Source of the DNA: Vigna angularis
Taxonomy: Eukaryota; Streptophyta; Magnoliopsida; Fabales; Fabaceae
Assembly: GCF_016808095.1 (NCBI RefSeq)
Contig: NC_068979.1
Coordinates: 19,523,444 to 19,587,443, forward strand
Reading direction: 5' to 3'
DNA: 64,000 nt
Every line of letters starts with the position of its first letter. The stretch's first letter is position 1. Shown here piece after piece: positions 37,925 to 48,728 of the stretch. A program made the position numbers and the translations under genes. Below the pieces are notes generated by a model. The model saw only the letters and a program-made list of their open reading frames with translations. It had not been told where the DNA came from and searched no databases.

Positions 37925-39525
37925 ATATAAGAAGACCATTGGCAATAAGATTTAAGTACAACCCACCTTAAGAGAAACCACGAAAACAAAAGAAATTCAA
38001 AGCAAAATGAATATGCAAAAGACCCTAACACTAAGCGGCACATCATTGCCGTTGAGCATCATTCTTCGCACAAAACTGGTGGCTAAGTGTCACCCTATTG
38101 TAGTTGAGCATCAAAGATCTCAGCTGTCTAGTGAACTAGCACTGCTGACTGTTGCTTAGCGTCACACCAAAAGTGTAAAAACCTCTAAATTAGCTTGGTT
38201 GCCCTTATACTTATCCAAATGATCAAAATGACATCATACACACTAGAAATGATTTAAAAATAGGTTTATAACTTAAATTAGATACCACTTTGATGATTTG
38301 GTCAGGAATCAAGGTTCTACCAGTCAACCTATAACTAAAAACTCATGTATTCCATTTTTCTCTTACTTTAAAACATGTTCCTAATACTCTAAGTAGCCAA
38401 CTAAGTCTTAAATGACCTCCAAATAAATGCCAAACAACAACTTTGCTCATATGACCATTCCTCTCCAATTTCACGTGTCAAAATCCTTTTTTCCTTAACA
38501 AAGACTGATCCCTATACCAACCTATTGACCAAAAATAAAAACTCTAAACTCATATATAAGATTTTATACATTTCACCTCTGATTTAGTTGAACTAAAAAG
38601 CTACACAAGTCTTAAATTGCCTAAGAACAAAACTTAAACCTCAGTTTTCTTATTCAAGCACTATTTCAAATTTCGCCTATCAAAATCTCCTTTTTAATCG
38701 AAAACCAACCAAAAGCCCTACCTATTCACTAATCTCAAAATAACATCATCTTTCCACTAAATTATACCACATAACAACAACCTCAAATAACTCAAACAAG
38801 AATAAACCAAACAAAATCATTCATACCAACATTCGTCAAGGACAAGCATCAATCAACAAGCATAGCATCATATAATTACTAAATTTCTATCTATAAATCA
38901 TCCATTTACTAGAACTAATACATGTTCATCTCATTAAATTAACATCAAATTCAACACATTTCAACTATAAATACGAACTTAAGAAAATCTCTATATCAAA
39001 ATAAAATATAATAGTTAGCTTCCCTTACTTGGTGTGGAAACTTATACAGCTCTAAAAAGCAATTATCCCTACCTCAGCTCAGACAACTCTATTTATACCT
39101 ATAGACTACAAGATTTTTACCAGGTAAACCATTAGAACCATTGATCGACAAGAAACAAGAAGAGAAACTTGAATGACACATGCGACAAAAAAATTGCATG
39201 CTTCTCAAAGCAACTTAAACCAAGGAAAAAGAGTAGAAATTTAACTTACTTTATATGGAAAATTAATCGGGTGAAAGTGAAGAGTTCTCTGCCGTGATCG
39301 TCTAGTTACTTCCTGATCGTAAAAAGATGACTCAAAGATTAGAAATCTTAGAGAAATAGGAGAGGAAGTTTAGAAAAAAGAGTTTTAGAGAGATTGTGAG
39401 TGTTTTTTATAATAAGACGTGTTTAAAAAATTTTATTTATATTATTGAATTATTTTATCATTTAAATGTCTTATTATTTTAAAACACTTATCAACTCTAA
39501 TTATTCTATTTTCTAGATTTTTACA
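37101..39525 (+). mobile_element. Degenerate solo LTR, weak TSD
   Basis: The start is recognisable only by alignment (TTTAAAATCTCATTTAAATA against TGTAACATCTCATTTTAATA of the 30001 LTR). It ends ATTTTTACA at 39525. Flanks ATCTA and GCCTA agree at 3 of 5. Conserved box at 37367-37397 (TGTCACCCATCAGGTGATCA). The variable core (about 38030-38165) has GTTGAGCATCA/CTAAGCGGCAC words. An (AT)n tract at 37879-37929 lies inside it. Confidence 0.65.
37879..37929. repeat. (AT)n microsatellite within LTR
   Basis: About 19 AT dinucleotides followed by an imperfect ATGTATGTATATATA tail. It produces the long alternating Ile-Tyr stretch in the opposing chance frame. Confidence 0.9.
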
Positions 39526-40304
39526 GCCTACATATTAACTTACAGTGATACTTTGTTTAGAATAAGATTGAATTTACTTAAAGTTCTCCTTTCTTTATTA
39601 ATATAATTAAAAAGTTTGTAAAAAAATTGTAATTAAGAAATTACAAATGTTCGAATTTGGTAAATAATATTTGGTCCTAACTTTTTCCTGACTTTTAATG
39701 GAGTCTATTTATTATATTTTATTTTTCAATCAACTCGATCATTTTCAGGTCAAATTAAGATAGATAAATTTGAAGTGCTGGATTAAATTGTACATTGTAT
39801 ATTATTAGGTGAGATTAAATAAATAAAAAATTATTAAGAGATTGCAAATAGAATTTAAAAAAGAAAGTTTGGTCGAGAAAAAAATTATTGACAGACTAAA
39901 ATTAATTTTTATTACAATATGTGAAGTAAATATATAGTGTAGAAGAAAAATACATATCTATTTGTGCTTCGTTATATTAGTTAATAAAGTGAAAACATAC
40001 ACAATTATTTCCGTGAAAATTAATTATCCTTAACCACAGTAATTGATGATAAAGACATAAACAATAGCTAGAGAAAACTAAAATTAAGATTAAAAAAAGG
40101 TAGTTTAGAAAACAAAGCTTATTTTACCCATAAGTTTTTGTTGCTATATATAACACTCCAGTTGGTGAGAAATAATTATGGAGCTATTACTATATAATTC
40201 AACTATCAGTCATCAACTCAACCATAAATGAGTCTTATCTAAATGGTAGAAAAATTGGTATCAATTAATACAACATCATTTATTGAAGTTTAGGTTTTAA
40301 TTTA
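39526..40304. other. AT-rich intergenic DNA
   Basis: No feature recognised. Confidence 0.5.
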
Positions 40305-40640
40305 GGTTTAATAGGTTCGGAAGTTCCTATATTTGCGGGTTCGTTTCAATTGGGTCTTTCAATTTTGAAAGTGATCAATTGGGTTCCCACCACCGGCCTA
40401 ATTTAATATTTTTAATAATTTCTAATTATATTTTCATTTATTAATATATTTAACAATTAAAAATGTTAAAAATTCATCTATACAGCTCAAACGGTGCCAC
40501 CTGGATGCCATCTATATTTAACGAAAATGCTATTATTGAATCAAATTGACCAAATTAGGGACCCAATTGATCACATCCAAAATTAGAGGACCCAATTGAA
40601 ACGAACCCGCAAATATAGGGACCTCCGAACCTATTAAACC
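40305..40640. mobile_element. Mutator-type MITE, TSD TTTAATTTA
   Basis: Near-perfect long TIRs. The left arm starts GGTTTAATAGGTTCGGAAG and the right arm, reversed, starts GGTTTAATAGGTTCGGAGG; pairing runs for about 90 bases. A perfect 9-bp TSD TTTAATTTA flanks it (40296-40304; 40641-40649). 336 bp, non-coding. The better preserved sister of 28512-28787. Confidence 0.93.
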
Positions 40641-41678
40641 TTTAATTTATGATGACTATTATTTACCATAAAACAGTCAGAAGTACAAATTTTAATATCT
40701 TAATTCATAATACTTTTTTTTCTTACAAATTTGAGTTTATTTCAAAATTATTGATAATTAGTGTAAGTTTTTTTTTTCATACAATCCAATTAGATAGTTG
40801 ATTTAATGGGAAATATCAATATTTTCCAACTTTATTTAGACTTACATATTATTATGGTATTGGATTGATGGAGAGGAGGTATTCAAAGAAGAATATGGTA
40901 ATGAGGTTGTGTTTTGTTGCTAGAATGTTGTTGAAAGAGAATAATGAGTGCAAGATGATGATAAGGACACGGTGAAAAAATAAAATTTCTCTCCCTATAA
41001 GATACGATGGCTTAATCCATGTAAAATAAATTGACACCTAAATGAATCATATCACTAGTTTAGTATGTTATTAACTATTTAAACAATATTACGAAAAGAA
41101 TAATTAAACAAAAATAATAAAAATTAAAATATTATTGACTTGAAAAAGAAAATATAACATTAAATAAAATCTCGAATTTTTTATTAGAAAGTTATTGAAT
41201 GTGTAGAATGTGATGAATAATTACTTCACTTATTTTAACATTAATATAATTATGCATACAAAAAATATGTCATGCAAAAAGACTCGTGTTCAAACTTTAC
41301 TAATATCTTATATTATGTATATTAAAGTAGTGACTACTACGTTAATATATTGGATATCCAACGAGTTAGATTATGAAGAATACATTAATAATAAAATATT
41401 AGTAACATAATAAGTGCATTTTTTGAAATGTTTAAACTCAATGTTATTTTGTCAAATGTTGAATCTTTTAAATTATTTTATTTATATTCCTTGAAGCTTG
41501 AACATAAAAATAAATTTGATAAATTACGTTCTTAGATAACTTGTAAAATTATTATTATAATTTAATTTTTAGTTAACATGTACTAGTATGTGTAATGTAT
41601 TCAAAAGGACTGTAACTATAGATGTTTATATATGTATGTGCTTAGATATTTGCTCTTATAGATAAATGAAACAACAAT
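40641..41678. other. AT-rich intergenic DNA
   Basis: No gene recognised; short frames here lack domains. Confidence 0.5.
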
Positions 41679-42969
41679 CACTAGTAAAAAAAATTGCTTT
41701 TTAACTCGCGGTATAGGTATCGGTTTAGGAAAAACCGAAGTCTATCAAAACGCGGTGGCATTTTTGTAATTTAGGAGAACTTATATGTCTCGGTTCAAGG
41801 GAACCCGAAACATATAAGTAATATTACCTCGGTTCATTGTAAAACCGATGTCTAAAAGTTGTCTGACACGTCTGAATTTTGAAATCTGCAGAGAACCTAT
41901 GGTTTCGGTTCAGTAAAAACCGGTGCAAATTCATATTTATGCCTCGGTTTAGGCGGGAACCGAGGCGTATAGCTATTTCATTTTTTTTTAGGACTATATG
42001 CCTCGGTGGACAGTGAACCGGTGCAAAATAAAATTACCCTAACTACATATGATGTTTCATTTCCCACGTTTCACTTTCCCTTATCCCCTCCCTCCTCTCC
42101 TGCAACCCCTCCCATTCTCCAGTCCCCTCTCCCTCTGCATCCCCAGGACGTTGCGGCTCCCATTCTCCAGTCCCCTCTCCCTCAACTCCACTGCGACTCT
42201 CATTCTCCAGTCCCCTCTCCCTCAACTCCATCATTCTCTCACCAGATGGTTTCTCCCTCTGCATCCCCAGGACGGTGCGGCGAGGCGAGACGAGACGAGA
42301 CGGTGCGACGAGGCGAGACGGTGCGGCGAGGCGAGACGGTGTGGCAAGGCGAGACGAGGCGAGACTAGATGGTGCGGCGAGGCGAGAGAACTCCGATGGC
42401 GCGGCGAGGAAAGAGAGAGATCGCGACGGCGCGACGAGGGAGCTCGCGACGGTCCGGCGAGAGCCCGCGACGGCGACGAGAGCCCGCGACAGCGGCTGCA
42501 ATGGCGGAAACCCTTTTCTGCGTTTTTTGGTTTTTGGTTCTGTTTCCTTGCAGGTAGATGGCGAAATGCATCTCTGATTTTTTGTTTTTGGTTTGGATCT
42601 GTATCTCCCGTCTGTTCTCTCTGCTTCCTTTCCCCCTTGTTTGATTGTCAAAGTAATTTTGTCCAAACACATGGATGAAAAAAATTGGAGAAAAGAGAAA
42701 GAAGTTTAACCCGAAAAGAGAAAAAAGTTTAACCAGAAAGAGAATAAACAAACATAAAAACTCTGATCTCGTTCTGATCTCGGTTGAAAATAAAAAAATT
42801 AAAAAACTCGGTTGTCTGGGAACCGAGTCAGAATCTGAACTTTTTTTATTCGGTTCCGGACCGAGCTAAAAAATCCTTTTTTTTTTACCTCGTGTGCATA
42901 TACACCGGTCATAGAACCGGTGTCTATTTGGAAAAATAACCGAGGCAGTATACGTTGATTGCACTAGTG
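41679..42969. mobile_element. Non-autonomous CACTA element, TSD AAT
   Basis: Starts CACTAGTAAAAAAAATTG and ends GATTGCACTAGTG, with a 3-bp TSD AAT (41676-41678; 42970-42972), as expected for the CACTA superfamily. Subterminal regions carry repeated CCTCGGTT/AACCGAGG words in both orientations, the likely transposase-binding array. The 42045-42560 interior is GC-rich and low in stops, with repeated GGCGAGACGGTGCG words. It therefore stays open in most frames on both strands, and those frames are not genes. 1,291 bp, no transposase. Confidence 0.92.
42280..42490. repeat. Degenerate GC-rich minisatellite in CACTA element
   Basis: Irregular repeats of a roughly 10-18-bp word around GCGAGACGGTGCGGCGAG. 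They give Arg-rich or Ser/Pro-rich frames on either strand. Confidence 0.8.
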
Positions 42970-43298
42970 AATTTAAATTAGTTGTACTCTATATATTAAT
43001 ATTTTTGGGTGTATATATACTACATTTTCTACGCTTAGTTAAGTTTAAGTTTGATTTAATACGTATTTTGGTCCCTTGATTTGTAGGGTCGGTTCAAAGT
43101 TGTCCTCCTTTTTTTTCAAAAGTTCACTAACATTCTACTTTTTGCAAAAACGGTGCACGTTAGTCCTTTTTGCTTACGATGTTAAAAAGACTAACGGCAA
43201 AGCTGCCCCCAGGAAAAAAAGTTGATTAGTTGGACACTCATTATTTACGTGACACTATGACGTCATTATGTGTTAAAACAAATATAGTTTAAAATGAC

Positions 43299-44171
43299 GT
43301 GGAATATGTAAAAGATGGGGTTAAAATAAAATTAGGATTAACTGAAGTGAAATTACATTGGGGTAAAATCAACTCGCGAATTGGGGCCGATTTAAGGTTC
43401 AACAATCAGGTTCAACAACCTAGATTTCGATTCCTGGTGAAATTGCGTTCCTGGTGTAATTACATTCGTGGTTCGTTCAACAGCATGGTTCGTTCAACAA
43501 CGCTAGAGGATATTAGACTGTATTTGATGAAAAGATGGGCCACAAACAGAATGAAGGTGGCATTTATGGATTTGGATGTCTGCCCAAAGATCAAAAAAAG
43601 ACTTATGAAGGAATATAATTTGTCAAGATATTGGATCCCAAGGTAATATTGTTCTTGTGCCTTATTTATGTTTATATCCAATTGTTGATGTGCCTTATTT
43701 ATGTTCATTTCTTTCAGCTAGTCTGTAAGAAGGATGTTTGAGGTTAGACATGTTTCAGTCATTGGGAACAATTTCACAATGGACCTAGATAGTCAAGAAT
43801 GTAGCTGCAGGAAGTGGATGATCAGTGGCATCCCATGTTGTCATGCAGTTGCAACAATGAACTATTCAAATGTAGACCCAGAAAATTTTATACCAACTTG
43901 GTTCTGAAAATCCACATATGAAGAGACATATGCGTCCATCATTAATCCTGTGAATGATCACCTCCTATGGGAAAAAATAAGCTTCCCTGATGTACTGCCA
44001 CCACTTAAGAGGAAGTTGTCTGGAAGACCAAAGAAAAAAAGAAGATTAGAGCCATGGGAGCTAACTAAGGATGGGACACGAATGAGTGTTGGTAGGCACA
44101 AAAAGAAATGTAGCATCTGTCGTGAAGTAGGGCACAACAAAAAAGTCTGCCCTTTACGTCCAACCATATAA
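43299..44171 (+). pseudogene. MuDR-family transposase, C-terminal remnant
   Basis: The first block, 43299-43646, ends with SFNSMVRSTTLEDIRLYLMK...YWIP, the segment after the catalytic core in MULE transposases. The second block, 43739-43904, contains the SWIM zinc finger CSCRKW..GIPCCHA (from about 43800). An in-frame TGA follows at 43905-43907. The third block, 43908-44171, ends in a basic stretch (GRPKKKRR) and a CCHC knuckle CSICREVGHNKKVCP. The DDE catalytic core upstream is missing, so the element carries only the DNA-binding half. A GT at 43643 and TTTCAG at 43717 suggest an intron, but joining them does not restore a clean frame. Confidence 0.85.
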
Positions 44172-44835
44172 AACCAACAGAACCAGCACAACCATCACAG
44201 TCACAAAGTTCACAACCCCTTGTACCATCACACCCACCAAGTCCCCAATCTCCTCACCCACCACAACCAACTCAAGATTCCATCCCAGATTTAACTCCAC
44301 CGATAGCAAGGAAAAAGTTAAATATTAGAAGAAAAACTCCATAGATTTAACTCAAAATTTGGATGTATTTGGATCTATTTTGTACTCTCATTAAGCATTT
44401 TAATTATGTATTTTGTACTCTTATTAAGCACTTTGATTATGTATTTTGTACTCTTATTAAGCACTTTAATTATGTATTTTGTAGTGCTATTAAGCACTTT
44501 AATTACATATGTTATTATAGCTATAGTGATATTATGTTATGATATTTGGATGTAGTGATATTATGTTATTATTTCTGTCAGTATGTTCTGTCAGGTATCC
44601 TTAATATGTATGACAACCGTATTCTTTTAGGGAGCACCTTGCACAATTGTTTAGGAAAAGGGAGACCATATTTAACATTTTTAAACTATAGGGGGACTAA
44701 AACGAACTTTATTGCAAGAACCCAGATTGTTCAGTCATATTACAACATCAACTGATATTACATGAACAAAACATGAAGCTAAACACCTAAGTCATTACAT
44801 CAGCAAAACATACATTGCACATTGCCCACCTAACA

Positions 44836-45383
44836 TCAGCCTAAACACATCCACAATGTGATAATGTTCATCACAATAAGAACAAACACAACTCTAACTA
44901 AGAACTTTGTCCTTGTCTGCAACTCTTTCACATTATTTTCGAGATCACATATCCTCTTGCTTTGCCTCACAATTGTACCTTCTCTATAATCAGTATTGTC
45001 TTCAAAACACCACTTGAAAAAATTACATGACATCCCAGTTGAAAATCCACCATAATATTCAGCAAAAACACAAAAATGTATGAACACATAAAATCCAATA
45101 CACATAAAAGAGACTAGAGTATTCAAAAAAACCTTGTAATGACGACATCTCAAAATTGTCTCCTAGCATTCCTTGCAGTTCTGGCAACTTTCGTTACAGC
45201 AATATCACCACAATGGCAAATAGGGGTTATCCCAACTCCCCTCGAAACAACACCGTGTGAGGAATGCGAAAATCCTTTACCCGTTGTCTTCGAACAAGAA
45301 GAACAACTTTGTGAAGAAGTCATTCCTAACCCTAACTCTTTGCTTTTAAATTTGGGAACAATTGTAACACGAATCACCAACAA
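44836..45383 (-). pseudogene. GRF-type zinc-finger protein with C-terminal membrane segment, frameshifted
   Basis: On the minus strand, 45383-45150 encodes CHCGDIAVTKVARTARNARR, the first half of a GRF zinc finger. It hits TGA at QF. Shifting by one base gives LRCRHYK, and further on GMSCNFFKWCFEDN supplies the second half (45153-44836). Next come a charged coiled-coil-like stretch (DLENNVKELQTRTK) and a hydrophobic tail (VVFVLIVMNIITLWM) that looks like a membrane anchor. GRF fingers bind single-stranded nucleic acid in other proteins; the role in a MULE is unknown. About 80 bases between the two zinc-binding halves may be an unspliced intron. Opposite orientation to the transposase remnant. 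Confidence 0.65.
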
Positions 45384-45645
45384 CCCTAACCTTTGCTTTT
45401 AAATTTGGAAACAACAACCACGAATCACTTTGCTAACAGGATGAATCAGCAATTGAATTTAACACGTTAACCAAAAATTATACAAGTTAGTGTTAGGGAG
45501 ACAGCTCTACCACCGTAAGCAAAAAGGACTAACGTGCACCGTTTTTGCAAAATATAGAATGTTAGTGAACTTTTGGAAAAAAGATGACAACTTTGAACAT
45601 ACCCTACAAACTGAGGGATCAAATATGTATTAAACCTTTAAGTTT

Positions 45646-46545
45646 TTAATAAATTTAAAAAATTTCAATTCAGATTTTAATGAAGTTTTACAATTTATTA
45701 AATATTTAATAAATTTATATTTTTTAATTAAATCCTTTTATTAAATTGTTGTCATAAGTCATTTTATTATTTTAAAATTTAAAATTTTTAATTTAATAAT
45801 TTCTAATTTCATATTTATAATTTTTAATTTAACACAAAAGTTAAATACAAAAAAAGTATAAATTTATTAAATATTCAATAGAACTTAAATATTTAATAAA
45901 ATTTTAATTAAAAATTCTTAAAATTATATAAGACTTAAAACTTAATTAAACTTATTTTTTATATTTAAGTTTAGACTATCATGATTATATTTGCTAGTTT
46001 ACTTTTTGTTTATATGTTAAGTTCATTAATCTTTTCAATATCTAAGAGAATATTAATTATTCCATTCCTAATTTATCTCAAATAAGTGACATCAAATCAA
46101 TATTTGAGTTTACAATAAATGAAAATAATATATTACGTAAAAGAGAAAAGTTATTATATCAAGGTTATTACAGTAAATAACATTTATTTTATGGTACATA
46201 TAGTCATTATATCCGTAAATATTTAATTCGTGCTAATTATGATTAAAAATTATAGACAGAGTTTATTATTTCATTGTAAGAGAATAAAGAAAATGAAGTA
46301 TATATATAATTTTTTTTGTTATTTTATAAATGTGTATGATTTGCCTATTTTAAAAATTTGAACCATTTATATTAAATCATTTATCCAATTTTATCCCTTT
46401 AAGTTTAATTATTTTCCATTTTTGGCTCTTAGTATGTGACAGACGTCATTATTGTTCACCAATACACAATCTGACAATCTAATGAGGTGGCACACCGCCA
46501 TTGGATACTCAGAATTTTAGTATTCCATTATCTTTTTCCAATCAC
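45646..46545. promoter_or_regulatory. AT-rich upstream region of the F-box gene
   Basis: Very AT-rich to about 46430. The proximal part holds an ACGT-core site (AGACGTCATT at about 46441) and a reversed CCAAT (ATTGG near 46500). Functional use of these sites is inference. Confidence 0.4.
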
Positions 46546-46553
46546 TATATAAA
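46546..46553 (+). promoter_or_regulatory. TATA box of the F-box/kelch gene
   Basis: TATATAAA sits 107 bases before the ATG at 46660. Transcription would start about 30 bases downstream, giving a 5' UTR of about 75-80 bases. Confidence 0.75.
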
Positions 46554-46659
46554 CTCCTCCATAGCCATTTCTCCCTCACAGAGAAAAAACTGAAATGCAG
46601 AGAAACACATAAACTAACAGACAAACACGCCTTAAAATTATTTTCTGTGCTAATTAGTA

Positions 46660-47760
46660 ATGGCAGCTGCAGAAGAAGTACCCATCCACGGTGATATCCT
46701 AGAGGCAATATTATCCCACGTGCCACTCATCGACCTTGTCCCAGCCTGTCACGTGTCAAACTCATGGAAGCGTGCGGTTTCCTCCTCTCTCGCACATCTC
46801 CGCCCCATTAAGCCATGGCTCATCGTCCTCACCCAGAGCCCACGCGACGCGCACGTGACAAAGCTGCACGGTTACGACCCTCGCTCCCACGTGTGGCTCG
46901 AGATAAAAAACCACACGTGTCCTCACTCCTCCCCGGTGCGCTCCTCTCACTCCTCGTTACTCTACACGCTCACCCCCGCCGAGTTCGCCTTCTCCCTCGA
47001 CGCGCTGCACCTCCATTGGCACCACGCGCCATCACCGCGAGTGTGGCGCACTGACCCCATCGTGGCTCGTGTGGGCTCGCGCGTGGTGGTGGCCGGCGGC
47101 GCGTGCGAGTTCGAGGACGATCCGCTCGCGGTGGAGATGTACGACGTGGAGAGCCGCGCCTGGGAGACGTGCCCATCCATGCCGGCGCTGCTGAAGGATT
47201 CCACGGCATCGTCGTGGCTTTCGGTAGCCATCACCGGAGAGGTTATGCACTTGACGGAGAAACACTCCGGCGTGACGTACTCGTTCGACACTGTGACGAA
47301 AAAATGGGAGGGGCCGTTTGATTTGAGACCTGATGAGAGTGTTTTTCACTGCGTCACCGGAAAAATAGGGGAGCGATTGATGGTGGCGGGCTTGGTGGGG
47401 GGATTTGGGAACGTGAGAAGCGTGAAGCTGTGGGAGGTTAGGGGGGGATTAGGGTCCGGGATGGTGGAAGTGGGTGAGATGCCAAAAGAGATGGTTTGGA
47501 AGGTGATGGGTGGTTCAGAGTTAGGTTCGATGGAGGTGACGTGGATTGGGGACTTTGTTTACGTAAGGAACACTTCCGTTAAGGAGGAATTGGTGGTGTG
47601 TGAGGTAGTGAACGGTGTTGGGTGCGAGTGGAGAAGTGTACGGAATGTTGCCGTGAACCACGGCGCGAGAATGGTGGTTTGCGGCGGCGATGTTTGCATG
47701 CAGGATCTGCAGCGTGCGGTGATGTCAGGGACACGGACATTTTGCTTGAAACACATGTGA
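46660..47760 (+). CDS. F-box/kelch-repeat protein, At1g23390 (KFB-CHS)-like
   Basis: A single-exon gene of 366 residues. Residues about 9-43 (HGDILEAILSHVPLIDLVPA...SNSWKRAV) form an F-box, which docks on SKP1 in SCF ubiquitin ligases. KPWLIVLTQSPRD and GYDPRSHVWLEI follow, typical of the plant kelch F-box (KFB) clade. A kelch blade lies at about 134-175 (VGSRVVVAGGACEFEDD...MYDVESRAWETCPSMP), with further blades at about 186-225 and 230-275. The best match from memory is Arabidopsis At1g23390, which targets chalcone synthase for degradation; orthology is not proven. The start is supported by the upstream TATA box and 5' UTR-like spacing. GC content is far above the surroundings and frames on the other strand are shadows. 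No damage seen. Confidence 0.92.
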   Translation: MAAAEEVPIHGDILEAILSHVPLIDLVPACHVSNSWKRAVSSSLAHLRPIKPWLIVLTQSPRDAHVTKLHGYDPRSHVWLEIKNHTCPHSSPVRSSHSSLLYTLTPAEFAFSLDALHLHWHHAPSPRVWRTDPIVARVGSRVVVAGGACEFEDDPLAVEMYDVESRAWETCPSMPALLKDSTASSWLSVAITGEVMHLTEKHSGVTYSFDTVTKKWEGPFDLRPDESVFHCVTGKIGERLMVAGLVGGFGNVRSVKLWEVRGGLGSGMVEVGEMPKEMVWKVMGGSELGSMEVTWIGDFVYVRNTSVKEELVVCEVVNGVGCEWRSVRNVAVNHGARMVVCGGDVCMQDLQRAVMSGTRTFCLKHM

Positions 47761-48612
47761 ATAGGTTGAAAAACTTTGTTACTATATTAAGTTGTGGTAT
47801 TTTGTTTTAAGAAAAAGATTAAGGTATTGGGATTTTGGAACTGGAATGTCATTTTCGTTTTTTTTGTTGGCAGACAAGTCTGTCAATTTTTATTAGCTTT
47901 TCAGTGGCAAAAAAGGTATAAGAAAATGATAAAGCTGAATCTGAGTGAGATATCTGAAAAACCATAGTGGAAATGGATAAGAATGATGAAAGTGTAATTA
48001 TGATGTCTGTTTGTACTTTGTGGGAGGTCTTATCTCTATTGTAAGTTATTTTTCCCTCCCTACAATGAGAGATTTTCCTTTAATTCTTTTTTTTTTGCAT
48101 TGTTCCCTCGATTCTTCTCCAACCACTAGAGTTTCGACTTTAGTGGTTAAGGAATGAGTTGAAGAAAAGCTCTTTCAGGTTTCTTCATAATAAGAGAATG
48201 TGTTTTCTACGTTTTTTATTTCTCAAGTTTCTACTTTCTTCATATTTTCTGTACTGCTTTATTATTATCATGCGTGCTTCTGTAACTGCTTTTAGTCATT
48301 TCAATGATTAATCTGTTGAAAAAGAAACGATATATTTTAATGAATCATTTTTAAATTTTCTATAATCTTAGTAATCCCAATATTTCAATATTTTAACTAT
48401 CAATTCAAATCGGTATAATTATAAAACATTGAAATTATAATTCATAAAAAATATTTACAGAATTTACACATTTTATAAACAATATAATAAGTCTCTTGAT
48501 TACTTTTTATGCTTATGCTATCACCTGCATCATTGTTTATTGCGGTCCTACACTCAACACATATAAGGATGCATGAATTAATGTCCACATACCACATTTA
48601 GCATTTAAAGAC

Positions 48613-48728
<116 letters not shown>

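Larger units (their letters stand above)
43053..45636. mobile_element. MULE carrying decayed MuDR transposase and GRF gene, TSD TTTAAGTTT
   Basis: TIRs of about 150-170 bp: GATTTAATACGTATTTTGGT at 43053, and reversed GGTTTAATACATATTTGATC ending at 45636. Both contain GTTCACTAACATTCTA and AACGGTGCACGTTAGTCC. A perfect 9-bp TSD TTTAAGTTT flanks it (43044-43052; 45637-45645). The element holds a transposase remnant on the plus strand and a GRF-type zinc-finger remnant on the minus strand. It is too broken to be autonomous. Confidence 0.95.

Noticed and set aside
37852..38046. Minus-strand frame with Ile-Tyr run
   Set aside because: Covers the (AT)n tract inside a degenerate LTR; no gene context.
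42006..42869. Several long open frames on both strands (up to 209 residues)
   Set aside because: They lie in the GC-rich, stop-poor minisatellite of a CACTA element. All frames are low-complexity and no domain is visible.
46762..47810. Other-frame open frames within the F-box gene
   Set aside because: Shadows of the GC-rich coding sequence; only the 366-residue frame has recognisable domains.
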